From NCBI GenBank assembly GCA_947311845.1, contig CAMZMU010000049.1:2229368-2293367 (forward strand): a stretch of DNA of 64,000 nt. Reading direction: 5' to 3'. Both the position numbers and the translations under genes were made by a program. Positions 10,450-21,017 of the stretch are shown here, piece after piece; the first letter of the stretch is position 1; the number at the start of each line of letters is the position of its first letter. Below the pieces are notes generated by a model, which was not told the DNA's origin, searched no databases, and saw nothing but the letters and a program-made list of their open reading frames with translations. The DNA is from Poa pratensis. Its lineage: Eukaryota; Streptophyta; Magnoliopsida; Poales; Poaceae.

Positions 10450-12164
10450 TCTATACTACTATTAAAAGAGCAAACATGTTGGGATACTTTAAATCTGTAC
10501 CGTTCAAATATCTGATCGACGCTCCAGATCGCTCCAATGTTTGACAACTCAACAATGTCCGATTTTTCCCGTTTTACCCTCCCACCAAATCACATAATAC
10601 TACTAAATTGTCACCGTACCGGTTTGTTTTTTTATTTCTCCTCTCGTCCGTCATCCCATCCCGTCCCGCGATTCCCCAAGGCAAGGACGAGGAGATGGAG
10701 TGCCTCTCCGCCAAGGAGTCCCTGCTCCTTCTGGCCCATGACTCCATGAGTACACCCTGATTCGGGGAGTCAACGACGACCGCCAGTACATCAACGACGA
10801 ACTTAGCCGCCTCCTCTCCGCTCGGGCGCATGGCCAGCCCCGTCGGCCGGCGTGGCGCCTCCCCCGTCCAACAACCACAACGACGGCGCTCCAGCTGGTC
10901 GACTCAACCCTTGACGTCGGCGACCTGAGCGCCCGAGCCCGCTCACGGTACAGCAGCGCCCCATCCGTGTAATGAATCGCTGACTCTTGGTTGTGGCTAC
11001 GACGGGGACGCAGCGGGCGGCCGGAATCGACCTCGGCACCACTGTCCATGAGCAGGGCGCCATGCTCGCCCGCAGCTCCGCCGCGGTGGAGGAAGGGCTG
11101 GGTTGGCCGGAGCTGCCATGGTCGGCGCCGCCGACGAGACCTTGCCCGCTGCAGACTGCTACGTCACGCTGCAGCTATCGGTTTCTTTCGTCTCTCCCAA
11201 GAGCCAACCGAAATTGGAGCTAGCTAGGTTCGTTCCACGCCGCCACCCGCTCGATCCCCGGCGCCGTCGCCCTCCTCCGGCAGGAGGAACGGGACCCTTG
11301 GCCCCAGAAACTCTCACTGCCGACAGCTCCTCTGATGCGTGTGACCCTTCCGTGTTCTCCTGCTGCACCGACAGGAGGCGACATACCCGGCTGGATCGAA
11401 GCGCTGCCCCTGAAGAAACTGAATTCGCCGCTGCTGTTCATGGCCTACACTACATGCTCTTCATAGGCGCTGGCTCAATCGAGCTAGAGATTGATGGCTG
11501 CTGTCGTCCAGCTCCTGTCGGTGGCGCCACTCCGTTGAAGAGGCCAACACCTGATTACATAATTTGATGAGTACAGAATTCTAAAGATACAGAGAGACCT
11601 TTTTTAACTACATGTAGAAATTTTCTCATCAACTATATCCTGAAGTTGCGAGTGGGGGAAAATTGGTTGTGTACCCGATATTGAAACTGGTTGGTTGTAC
11701 CAGCGAAAACTTATACAGATTTTTTATCTTTCGTTTCAACGCACGGGCGTGTTACACCCATGTTTTTCTAGCGTACATTCTTGACGCTGTCTCTGTTAGA
11801 TTCCTTATGGGCCAACAGAGGTCCTACTGAAGATTTAGGTGCTCTACTACATAAAAGCAACATTAGAAATCAAGTAGTCAACTTGATATTTTTTTCTTCA
11901 TACATAGACAAGCAACACGATGGATTGCTATAGGATTCATCTCGAGCAAATAAATAATATAGGACCCGGTGATTTTCTAAAAGAACTATGATGAGGTGAA
12001 AGAGCAGGGAAACTGACTTTCTAACTATATGATAAAATGGTGTGTAATATAAAATCTAAAACCAATGGTAAAAGAAGTAATTCATGCAGTGTTTGGCAGA
12101 GCCTTTCCTTCTTGTAAAATCCGTTTAATCGTGAAGATGTGCGTTGCACGTATATGCCAACTAG
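10450..12164 (+). mobile_element. Non-autonomous Helitron
   Basis: The 5' end is TCTATACTACTATTAAAAG, a typical plant Helitron TC start, inserted after an A (10449). The preferred 3' end is CTAG at 12161-12164, followed by T (12165), so the insertion obeys the A|T rule. The hairpin GTGC-GTT-GCAC lies shortly upstream. An internal alternative 3' end exists at 11768-11771 (hairpin-like GGGCGTGTTACACCC, then CTAG) but is followed by C. No Rep/helicase is encoded. An internal open frame (11103-11567, 154 residues) matches nothing I recognise and may derive from a captured gene fragment. Confidence 0.7.
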
Positions 12165-12193
12165 TAAAATATAAAGCGATAACCGAATTTCGG
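12165..12193 (+). repeat. 29-bp direct repeat flanking the Helitron (MITE-free copy)
   Basis: This 29-bp word (TAAAATATAAAGCGATAACC followed by GAATTTCGG) is also present left of the Helitron at 10134-10143 plus 10427-10448, where it is split by the Harbinger MITE. The right copy represents the pre-insertion state of the MITE target. Confidence 0.9.
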
Positions 12194-13100
12194 TAGCCGA
12201 AAAAGAGTTTGGATTGCCCGGCCGGTATCTTGTAAGCGTCCCAGACACGCGTCTTCATGATGCGAATATGGTACAGAAAACAAATCACACGTAACTGGAA
12301 ATTGCTTCCATCCATCATGTCCAAGTCCAACAGTAGTATCACGCAAGTCAGGTTATCAAGAAAGACGACTACACGTACACACGGCAATAATTATTTCAAG
12401 TGATAAGCGTACCCATCGATCTCTCTGCTACGGCAGAGATCATATAAGCAGGCAGATAAGCAGCGAAGCAAAGATTCGAACTAGGGATGTAAATGGACCA
12501 TTAAATGGAGCCACATAATCCCATTTATTTTGGTCAACAGCTCAAAAACGTGTTCCATTTACTGGCAAAATGACTTACGCGCCACTTACATGGGATTATA
12601 TGGCGCCATTTAATGGTCCATTTACATCCCTAATTCGAACTGAGGAACCGTATCCGTATGGCCTTCGTCGACAGTTCGACACACGCATGCATGCATCTTC
12701 AGAGCTAAGATCCATCCCGTCTCCTCAGTGAACTTAGTGATGGTGGCGAGCTAGAGATCTCGGCGAACTAGGACTGAGAGGAGAGGAAGACGCCGATCAG
12801 GTGGAGGAAGGTCTACCCCTGGGGGCCGCTGGGGCCGGTCCACGTACCCGGCCCCCACCGTCACAGCCGGCGAGTACTCCGCGTGGACCCTCCACCCGCT
12901 CCGCGCCCACATCTCCGCCGCGTACCCGCGGTGCGCATAGTATGCCACGGCTCCCTCCACCGCCCCTCCACCTCCTCCCTCCGCTAGCACGACGGACACG
13001 GGGAGGCGCTCGCAGTGGTCGCGGGACACGCCCTCCAGATCGTCCAGCAGGGCGAGGCCCCTGGCCGTGACGGAGTAGAGCTCCCCCTTCACCCGGTGGC
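12194..13100 (-). pseudogene. GGCT/AIG2-like pseudogene (copy 3 of 3)
   Basis: Minus-strand coding similarity runs from about 13098 down to 12790 ([43 protein letters not shown]) and then loses frame, ending in residues unlike the intact gene's C-terminus. The 5' half with YGTLKRG is absent: homology stops abruptly at about 13100. The 3' flank is extended by a hAT MITE at 12482-12632. The flank at 12200-12310 matches that of copy 1, so copies 1 and 3 share a segment absent beside copy 2. Confidence 0.85.
12482..12632. mobile_element. hAT-type MITE with 8-bp target duplication
   Basis: The element is 151 bp with long terminal inverted repeats beginning TAGGGATGTAAATGG and extending about 43 bp with few mismatches. 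The 8-bp target duplication ATTCGAAC lies at 12474-12481 and 12633-12640. TIR sequence and duplication length both indicate hAT. It sits in the 3' flank of the GGCT pseudogene copy 3; the intact copy lacks it. Confidence 0.93.
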
Positions 13101-13779
13101 AAATTTAAGTAATCCTGCATATCTTTTGGAGGTTGAACGCCCTGTTTTTTAATTTTAGACAAACGGGTTCTCTATAGCCACATCTCAAGTTTACTTTCAG
13201 CTTTGAGGATCCCTTATATCAGGGGACGGAGCGTCCTCCATGTTTCAAGATCGAAGTCATTTTGGCTGTCCTCCTCTGATACATACTGGTAGGTCTACGC
13301 CGCCTTAATCTTCGTATCTTGGTCGGTTGCTCCCTTACATACTCTCCGTCGTCTCCGAGTTAGTATTCTACACGTCTAAGAGTCTTGGCCAAGCTCCTCT
13401 TGCAGGTCGATGGAGACCCTCTTGGTTATTCTTCGTCTTTTATCTTGAGCCGGCTAGATGGGGAGAACATGTGTATTTCAGGTACCACGGATCAACCTAT
13501 ATATTTTCGCCAAGCAGTTAATGTTTTTATTTGTAATCAATTCAAGAAATAGTTGCGTGCATCTAATCCTTGTAAATGGTATTTTCAATCATCATTCTCT
13601 CCAATGTATGCTAAGTAGTCCAACTATTGTATTGTCTACACAATTATTCACTTACAATGGGCAGTCCAACTTCTATGTCTATGATTCCATATATTGATAT
13701 GTGAATCTTCTTCTAGGAACATAAATTATTTAGAGAGTTCATTAGATCCAAATTAAGGCATAAGAGGCACTAAGAACGT
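13101..13779. other. Intergenic DNA, nothing recognised
   Basis: No gene or clean transposon end is recognised. The composition is mixed and the longest open frames (64-79 residues) resemble no known family. The sharp loss of GGCT homology at 13100 suggests that an insertion or deletion breakpoint starts here. Confidence 0.35.
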
Positions 13780-13954
13780 CCATAGCAATATATTATCACT
13801 TTACTCGATCAATCTTGTACAATAATATTTACATGGTATACACAAAGTGAACACGACACACCAGCTACAGACTATACATGGTATATGGACTATACATGAA
13901 GAGTATGTACGTATTTATTCAAATATGTATATGGTGGGGAATTCGATGTTATCA

Positions 13955-15072
13955 CTACTCAGTAGGGTAGGAAGGCTCCATGGCAAGACCACACATTCCC
14001 TTCTTGTCTGAAATGTCCTTCTCCATTCTTAAAAACCCATTCTCACCCCATGTTGTTCCCCACGAATTTTTCAGCAACCAATATTTTATGCCATCGCTGG
14101 TCGCTCCATAACCAATAGCTGCAATCCCATGGTCCAAGTCGGTACCGCAGGAGCCGGTCATCACTCCACCTTTGTAGAATTGGAATGTCATATCTCCTCC
14201 ATCCACGGCCACTGAGACAGGTTGGCTTGCAACGGCCGCCATGAGGGCACCCTCGTTATTGGCGGGCACATCCTCGTAGCTCTTGATGGTGGCAGCGCTG
14301 CTAGATTTGCTCTTGCACTTGCCATCTTCTGCCGTATATGGATAACTTGATTCAGCAGTAAGACCGCCATTTGAAATGATGAACTTGAAGGCATCATCCA
14401 TGAGCCCGCCCTCACAACCCTGATCTGTTCCATGGACATCACAGTCGACCAGCTCTTGCTCTGATAGAGAGATGAGCTTGCCAGTTTTCAGCTTCACGAT
14501 GCCTTCTGTTGCAGCAACGGCAGAAAATGCCCAACAACAACCTACGAAGGGTTATGTTTTGTTAGATATTTTGTACACCATTCATGAAAAAACATTGACA
14601 CACAAAATACAATAATTTATTTTCCAAAAATATATTTACCACATTGTCCTTGATCTTTGACAGGAGTCACCGCGCCCTTTTTCCTCCAGTCCACGGTCGC
14701 GGGAAGCGCATCTAAACTTACATTCTTGTACCTAAATCCAGTAGGAGCCCTCTCCAAGCTCGGCTTGTACCCCTTGTTAGCCCTTGACGCCTTGAACTCC
14801 TCATTGGTGATGTCAGCGAACTGGTTGACGCTGAGATAGAACTTGTGGTTCCCGGCGTTGAATGACTCGATGAACCCAACGTTGCTCTTGAACACCCGTA
14901 ACCTCTCCGCCTTCTCGGCGGCATCCTTGTACACACGGCCATACTGCGCCATCCAGCTCTCGTGCCTTGCTGCCATCGCCGAGTCATCGCTGAGCTCGCG
15001 AGCCGTGAGGACCGAGCTGCATAAGCAGAGGCATCCGAGGATGGCAAGTGCTAGAGATTTTGAGATGGCCAT
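13955..15072 (-). CDS. Papain-like cysteine protease (C1A, SAG39/senescence-type), two exons
   Basis: Exon 1 spans 15072-14640 and exon 2 14541-13955, with a 98-bp GT-AG intron, giving 339 residues. A signal peptide (about 1-24) precedes an I29 inhibitor prodomain (HESWMAQYGRVY, then an ERLRVFKSN and NQFADITNEEF pattern). The mature enzyme starts near LPATVDWR. Catalytic residues are visible: oxyanion Gln141, Cys147 (within GQCGCCWAFS), His282 (DHGIAAIG) and Asn303 (NSWG). The intron splits the glycine codon just before the catalytic Cys. Such enzymes act in the vacuole or secretory pathway in senescence and defence. The position before the catalytic Cys is Cys instead of the usual Ser, as in several plant paralogues. 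The frame is intact and is inferred to be functional. A truncated copy lies at 9040-9478. Confidence 0.93.
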
Positions 15073-15144
15073 GTTTGGTGAGTTTGCTCAATTGCTACTA
15101 CTTGTGTGTGCTCTGCTTTGGTCCAGTGGTTGGAGCTAGTAGGC

Positions 15145-15152
15145 ATTTATAG
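15145..15152 (-). promoter_or_regulatory. TATA box of the cysteine protease gene
   Basis: Reading the minus strand, CTATAAAT lies 73-80 bp upstream of the start codon, an appropriate distance for a plant core promoter with a short 5' UTR. Confidence 0.6.
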
Positions 15153-15159
15153 TTGCAGG

Positions 15160-15915
15160 AACGTAATGCATCCAAGTAGAGTATGTTAAGGAACTAATGA
15201 TAGTGAGGTATACGGTGCTTGTACGAAGTTGCACCTTCCTGCGTGGCCGTGAAGTACTTCTTGTGGTATAAAATGAATGCACGCTTGACGTACGCTTCTA
15301 GTGACCAAGAACTAATGATAGGGAGGTATACTAAGCTTGACGTACGCTTGGGGCTCACGCAGTCCATGCCGAACAGATAGTAAAAGATGGGTTAGCGAGC
15401 CCTTTTTTTTAATCTCTTCGTCCATCTTAGTATGATGGTCAGGCTAGTAGAGATGTCTAGCTTAGTCAACTTATTGTGCCGAGCAGCACAGCTTGTCTCA
15501 ACAAGCCATCCATTATGGAAGCCTATACAATTTTTTTCTGACTTGGTGTCAAATAATTTGTACTGTAACAATTAGACGTTGAACTCGAAATCAAGAATAA
15601 ATTAGATAAAAAACAGTAGTCTAGAAACAAGATCACCAAGGAGGCGGACTGGACGACGTCTACTTTTTTGCAATGGTCTAGTAAAATTATCGGAAGCTAA
15701 AACTTGGAGCTGCTTTCGAAATGAACGTTATTCAGTTTTTGCTCTCACACAGCCCAAGCCCACCAATTAGCCCAGCCCAGCCCACGAGCCCTGCTCCAGT
15801 AAAGCAAAGGCAACCGAGCCACGCAGAACAGAATCATATTTTCCCCTCCAGCGGCCGCCTCCTCCGCCGGTCGCCGCCACCCTCCCCGCCGCCGCATCCG
15901 CCTCCACGCGAAGAC
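15160..15915. other. Intergenic region between divergent genes
   Basis: This is the shared upstream region of the cysteine protease (minus) and the BCCIP homologue (plus). A repeated word (AACTAATGATAG, then GAGGTATAC) occurs near 15192 and 15310. The last ~200 bp is GC-rich 5' UTR and promoter of the BCCIP gene. No further gene is recognised. Confidence 0.4.
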
Positions 15916-18044
15916 ATGCCCGGCGGCCGGAAGCGCCGAGCACCAGCGCCGTTCACCGGCTTCTCCACCTTCGCCCGCTCCCTCCTCTTCACCCCCGCCT
16001 CCGGCTTCTCCAGGCTCCCTCTCCCCGTCCCCGCCGCCAAACCCCAACAAGGTAAGCCCTTTCTGCTCCAGCAACACCCTCCCGACCGCGCCACTCACGC
16101 GCTCCTTCCCTCGCCAGACACCGCCGCCATGCCGCCGTCCAAGCGCGCGAAGCTGGCCGAGCCCCCCAGCGACGACGAGGACCGCCCCAGCAGCGACGCC
16201 GGGAGCGACAGCGACAGCTCGGGCGGTAGCTCCAGCGGCGACGACGCGTCACAGGAGGTGCGTACCTCCTTGCCCGTCCACACCCTCAGGATTTTCTTGC
16301 TTCACCGCCTTGCAACAGTCTGACGCTTTGCTCCTCGGGCGGTTGTAGATGGAGACGGTGCAGGCGGACTTCGCCTTCTTCGACCCCAAGCCCAGCGACT
16401 TCCACGGCGTCCGGCTGCTGCTCAAGTCCTACCTCGACTCCAAGCCCTGGGACCTCACCGGCTTCGTCGACCTCATCCTCGACCAGACCACCGTCGGCAC
16501 CGTCGTCAAGATGGCCGAAGACGAAGACGAGCAACATGGAGAAGACGGTGACAAGAGCGATGGCGCTGGCGACGACGATGATCTGTTCGGCCTCATTACA
16601 GTGCTCAATTTGGGGAGATACGGCGTACGATGCATTACCTACTAGCTCTGTAAACTGTTGTTGCTGTCTGATTAATTGCTGCTCAGGTGGATTTCAGGCT
16701 AAACAACCTGCTGCTGCTGTTGTCTTGCAGGAGAACCGCTGCATCAAGGATCTCAAGGATTACCTGCTCGCTGTCTGTGGCGACAAGGATGCCAAGAAGA
16801 AGCTCAAGTCGCTGCTGGAAGAGAAAGCGTCTACTGTCGGCCTGCTGGTGTGCCGGCGCTTTGTGAATTTCCCGTACGAGATGGTGCCTAAGATGTATGA
16901 TTCGCTCTTCGATGAGGTTTCGTGGGCGACAGAAGACGAGGTGGGTTCTCCCTTTCTTCGAGCAAATTCGCGTCTGTCCATTTTTATGCGTATAATGAAT
17001 TTTGCAATTATGGATGTATGTCTGAAGCCAACACAAGAACTCCAGGACTCATTCCGGTTCAAGCAGTACCTGTTGCTTGTCAGAATCTTTGAGGTGAGCT
17101 ATACAACTTGTTCCCTTCTTCTATGACACACTTTGATTGAATGTACAAAGCGGCATGTTTTGTTAATCAGTAGAGCGGATCCACATGCGTTTTTCTAGCT
17201 CAAGAATAACCGTGCCCTCTATGTGGAGGAGACTATATTGTTTTGAAAATCGTCCATAGTAATAAACTTGTCCCTGTCGCTCTGTGCAGAGAAAAACTCC
17301 TCCAAAGCAGAAAGCAAAGAGCAACAAAGATGACGACGAACCTGTTATCTATCCGAAGCTGGAGGACGAAATTTTCCGCGAGGTATCAAAACATTCTGCC
17401 GATGTATTGGTTGTTTGTCTATTTCTGTCAGACAGGTGCTAACGCCTCTTCCTTTCTTTCTCAGCTTAGTACGTGGTCTTTTACTTTCCCCACTCGTGCG
17501 GAACAGTCAGCTCAACCGGAGGTCAGTTTTGTTTAATCTTTCGATGCTTTATTATGTTTTGATATGCTATAATCTTGGTAGCATACTTATTTATTGTTTT
17601 TTTTTGGGTAAACATACTTATTCATCGTTGTGCAACTGTTGATGGTTTTACTTGTATTGGTGCCCTGGTGGTGCATATGTTTCTTTGTTAGTTTCTTCTT
17701 TTTTTGTTTTGGAATGCATAATCATTTGTCATGTTCTTAGGAAATACCAGTAAGCGCATACAGGCATTTCAAATAGGAACATTTGTTGCATTTTCATTCT
17801 GTTCTGAACACTCCTTTACATTTCCTTGTAAGAATGATTTCAATCCTTCCATATCACCAGCCTATCGAAATCTGACGTTGCCTATACCTACCTGCTTGTG
17901 GGAATTAAAACTTGTTGCTAAAATAGGATCCTGTTTCTGCCCTTACAGCTGAAGAACTACAAGGAGATGGGCTTGGTGATGTGCGTCAAATCTGAAGCGA
18001 TTCCAAAGTTCCGCAAGAAGCTGGAGGCTTTGGTATCCGAATAG
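15916..18044 (+). CDS. BCCIP: BCCIP homologue (BRCA2- and CDKN1A-interacting protein family), eight exons
   Basis: Exons are 15916-16051, 16118-16257, 16349-16624, 16731-16940, 17028-17093, 17290-17382, 17465-17521 and 17949-18044. All junctions are GT-AG and phases agree, giving 357 residues. An acidic Ser/Asp-rich N-terminal stretch (SDDEDRPSS, SDSDSSGG) precedes the BCIP domain with FAFFDPKPSDFHG, LNLGRY, CRRFVNFPYE and the conserved C-terminal KNYKEMGLVM. Family members are nuclear proteins linked to genome stability, cell cycle control and ribosome biogenesis. The start at 15916 gives an extra 49-residue basic N-terminus; an in-frame ATG at 16129 (MPPSKRAKL) would give 308 residues and could be the true start if exon 1 is untranslated. 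The gene is intact. A copy of its last two exons lies at 36711-37191. Confidence 0.93.
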
Positions 18045-18374
18045 CGTGTCCCTTTGCTGAAAGGAGAAGAAGCCCCATGTGGAATTTTGCCGCTGTCCAC
18101 ATAGTACAAGCACCCTCCATCATTTTCGCGTTGTCGCTAGTGCCAGTAGGTGCAAATGTGCAAGCTATTGTCGCTGCAGAATGCAAGGGATCCTTTATGA
18201 ACTAGTCAATGTTTTCATGTAGTACTGTTAGAAGATTATCATGGAGGGTAGGGTTTCTTTGGTTGCTTGAAGACATGATTAAACTTTATCTGATCTATGA
18301 AAACTCTGCACTCCAATTAGAGGTCATCACCATCTTCTGAATGTTCATGCTCCAGCCGATGGCCCATTTATGTT

Positions 18375-18450
18375 TCTGAAGCCTCATCAAGCAGATCGAT
18401 AGCCTTATCAGGAAATTGTCGACCTACAGCAGATCGATCACCGAGAAACT
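18375..18450 (-). pseudogene. ClpB/Hsp100 fragment
   Basis: On the minus strand the segment reads as a degraded version of the NBD1 end ([12 protein letters not shown]) matching the ClpB-like gene at 61490-61540. A near-identical fragment lies at 53940-54012, again upstream of a cysteine-rich peptide gene. It is too short to function. Confidence 0.75.
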
Positions 18451-18607
18451 GGAATTTTCTTAAATGAGTAGAAAATAATAATTTAATGCAAAAAATTAAC
18501 CAAATCGGCATTAATGTAAAATTAGGAAGGCCAAAAATAATGTGCTATATGTAGAAATAGTTTATTCTCCATATTTGTCAGATTAATGCGTTAAAGGATA
18601 GATGGTA

Positions 18608-18815
18608 CTCCCTCCGTCCTAGTTTGTAGGACATAATCTCAAAAACAATTTGTCCCAAAACCCCCCACCTCCTAAGGCACAATTGCATTTAATTTCCTCA
18701 TAATAATTGGCTAGTTGCCTCTCTCACCAATGCATGTAATCTTTTAGCCCCAATTAGCTATCACCTTGGTCAAAGAGATTTGCAAATTATGCCCTACAAA
18801 CTAGGACGGAGAGAG
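18608..18815. mobile_element. Stowaway-type MITE
   Basis: The termini CTCCCTCCGTCCTAGTTTG and its inverted partner (CTCTCTCCGTCCTAGTTTG) bound 208 bp, with TA duplications at 18606-18607 and 18816-18817. The equivalent position upstream of CRP2 (near 54168) is an exact empty site, GATGGTACAAAATT. Confidence 0.93.
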
Positions 18816-18913
18816 TACAAAATTCATTACTCTCCAAGATTTGACAGATTAATGCGCTACAGGGATCGATGTGTACAAATTGATTATTCTCAAAGATTTT
18901 TCACCTGGGTATC

Positions 18914-18923
18914 TCTATATATA
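18914..18923 (+). promoter_or_regulatory. TATA box of CRP1
   Basis: CTATATATAC lies about 105 bp before the CRP1 start codon and is conserved at the same relative place upstream of CRP2 (54264-54273). In CRP3 it is degraded to CTATATGTAC. Confidence 0.6.
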
Positions 18924-19026
18924 CGACCACAAACAAAAACAAACATGTGCATAGATTGTCACAAGACATCTTAGGAGATAAAAAAAAAAGGCATCTTAGG
19001 AGGAAAAAACTAGTTAGCTTCTCTTG

Positions 19027-19602
19027 ATGGCGCCTATGAAAAACATCACATGTGTTGTATGCGTAGTACTAGCTCTTGCGGTCGTGTTTACCACTCTCCA
19101 ATCATGCCATGCAATGGGGAGGAAAATAGGTTTCTACCTCTCTTCATTTTATTGTGATTTTGTTTACTCACTCCGTTCACAAATAAGTGTCTCAAGTTTG
19201 ACAAAAAATAAATATATCTATACATGAAACATATCTAGATACCTCCACTTTTGAGCAAACTTGAGACACTTATTTTTAGACGGAAGGGAGTATTACTTTT
19301 CACACTCTGTATGCATTAGATGGCGGTAGTGAGTTCACTCGCAATCTCTGCCCACGTGGGCACACATTCCACCATTTGTTACCAAGTTAGCGGGTCACAA
19401 GAAAATGAGTTCATAATTTTACTAACTTGGGCATTGTCACTTGTATTTGTTGTACGCAGTTATTCCAGAGAAGATTATGATGTGCATACCATCGCCAAAT
19501 TGCACCATCGAAAACTGCAAAAATTACTGCAAACGCAATCGATATGACCCAGGTACAGTCACCTGCGAAAAGGGAGACGACGGTGATGGACTGTGTTGCT
19601 AG
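19027..19602 (+). CDS. CRP1: small secreted cysteine-rich peptide, two exons
   Basis: Exon 1 spans 19027-19129 and exon 2 19460-19602, with a GT-AG intron, giving 81 residues. A signal peptide (about 1-29, ending QSCHA) precedes a mature part of about 52 residues with seven cysteines in the pattern C-x5-C-x4-C-x3-C-x11-C-x9-CC. I do not recognise a named family; the organisation is that of defensin-like or other cysteine-rich secreted peptides, with roles in defence or signalling possible but not shown. Compared with CRP2 it ends three residues early: the Trp codon after the CC pair is TAG here. The intron carries a Stowaway MITE and a Harbinger element lies 16 bp after the stop. AATAAA occurs at 20481. 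Confidence 0.72.
19167..19290. mobile_element. Stowaway MITE in the CRP1 intron
   Basis: The 124-bp element has termini CTCACTCCGTTC and GACGGAAGGGAG, with TA duplications at 19165-19166 and 19291-19292. Its arms include AATAAGTGTCTCAAG and the inverse. It belongs to the same subfamily as the copy at 5139-5261. The CRP2 intron lacks it. Confidence 0.9.
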
Positions 19603-19617
19603 CGATATTAACTATTA

Positions 19618-20404
19618 CACTGCGTTTGGTTGCAGGGAATTGGGGCAGGGAATTGGAATTGGGGTCGATTCCACCGATTCCGCTGTTTGGGGGTGGCTTG
19701 GGAATCCTCACGTGGAAACTTGCCGAAATTCCGAGCGCGGAATCGTCATGTGTAAAGTGGCGTCCCAACTTTCCGAGCTCCACACCTTGGAATCGCACGG
19801 AAACGAGTCGTGCGACTCGCTCGCGACTCCCTCGCGACCTCCTCTCTCCCCACCGCGACTCTCCCCACCGCGACCTCTCTGCTCCGCACGGCACCGGCGA
19901 CGACGGCCGAGGTAACTCCGGCGCCTCTCTCCCCGCCCTTCTCTCCCCGCCATCCCCTCCCCATCCCTTCTCTCCCGACGTCCCCAGCAGCCTCTAACCC
20001 TAGATCGACGGGACGGAGAGGACGCCGCCTCTCCTCTGGCTCGCCGACGGGAGGCCTCTAACCCTAGATCGACGGGACGGAGAGGACGCCGCCTCTCCTC
20101 TGGCTCGCCGACGGGAGGGAGCCCCGACCCTTCCCCGGAGACGAGGCACGCCACCTTCACCGCTCGCAGCAGCGGCGGGTCCCCGCACGCCTCTCTGCCT
20201 CCGAACTCCTCCAGCGCGGCTCGTCACCAGAACCAGAACAACTCCAGCGCGCCTCCTCCAGGGTTCAATTCCAATTCCCTGCCCCAATTCCATTGTCAAC
20301 CAAACACTGGAATTTGAATTGGAGTCCAATTCCTTTCCATCTGGGAAATGGAATTGCCAGCCCAATTCAATTCCAGGGTTCAATTCCTACATCCAAACAC
20401 AGTG
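19618..20404. mobile_element. Harbinger/Tourist-like non-autonomous element with TTA duplication
   Basis: The 787-bp element starts CACTGCGTTTGGTTG and ends CATCCAAACACAGTG, an inverted pair, with TTA at 19615-19617 and 20405-20407. The interior is GC-rich in the middle with an exact 64-bp tandem duplication. No transposase is visible. It interrupts the 3' UTR of CRP1; CRP2 has the uninterrupted sequence near 54889. Confidence 0.88.
19991..20118 (+). repeat. 64-bp tandem duplication inside the Harbinger-like element
   Basis: Two identical 64-bp units starting CCTCTAACCCTAGATCGACG occupy 19991-20054 and 20055-20118. Identity implies a recent duplication. Confidence 0.92.
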
Positions 20405-20407
20405 TTA

Positions 20408-21017
20408 AGGTCAAGTCGTTGCATGTGAAGGGTGAACGGAGACTGTTTCCGCACCCATGATACAATGGATGTAATAATGCAATAAAGCCAAACAACAATA
20501 CCTATTATTCAGAGTTAATATAGAGTAATCGACTATCTCTAATTATTATTTACATCATATAAATTATTATTATTACTACTATTATCTTCTGTTCTCTAAA
20601 TCACCAGCAAAAAATATATTAGTAGACACTTAATTTTCTCCATTAATTAAGTAAATTTCCGCAAGAAAATTACTTCCCTCTTTATGGGTTTGACACTCTT
20701 ATTTGTCGAAAGGCGTACAAATGACCCCAGTATAACTGTGGGCATTAGTGTTCACGGAGGCATTTAGGCCAAAATTAAAGGACAAGTCTAAGAAAAAGAC
20801 CCGCCATTTTTACAGAGTAAATAGTGGTACCATGCAATAAAGTCGAACCCGTGCATTTTTCTTGCGGGATCACACACTTATGTGAATGAGCCACGTGTCA
20901 AACTATCCACAATGAGAGTAATGTAAGCAATGACATGCATCTTCATGCAATGTCAACTAGGCATATAAACTAATTTTAGTATTAAATGAGAAAAGAGATG
21001 ATTGTGTTAACCTATTA
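20408..21017. other. CRP1 3' flank and AT-rich DNA
   Basis: The sequence from 20408 to about 20820 is the CRP unit's 3' flank; parts are shared with CRP2 (54895-55130) and with 35721-35910 downstream of CRP3. From 20870 to 21017 it is AT-rich and probably the left part of an older MITE. No gene is recognised. Confidence 0.55.

Noticed and set aside
11103..11567. A 154-residue frame in the Helitron
   Set aside because: Unrecognised and within a non-autonomous Helitron; at most a captured fragment, not listed as a gene.
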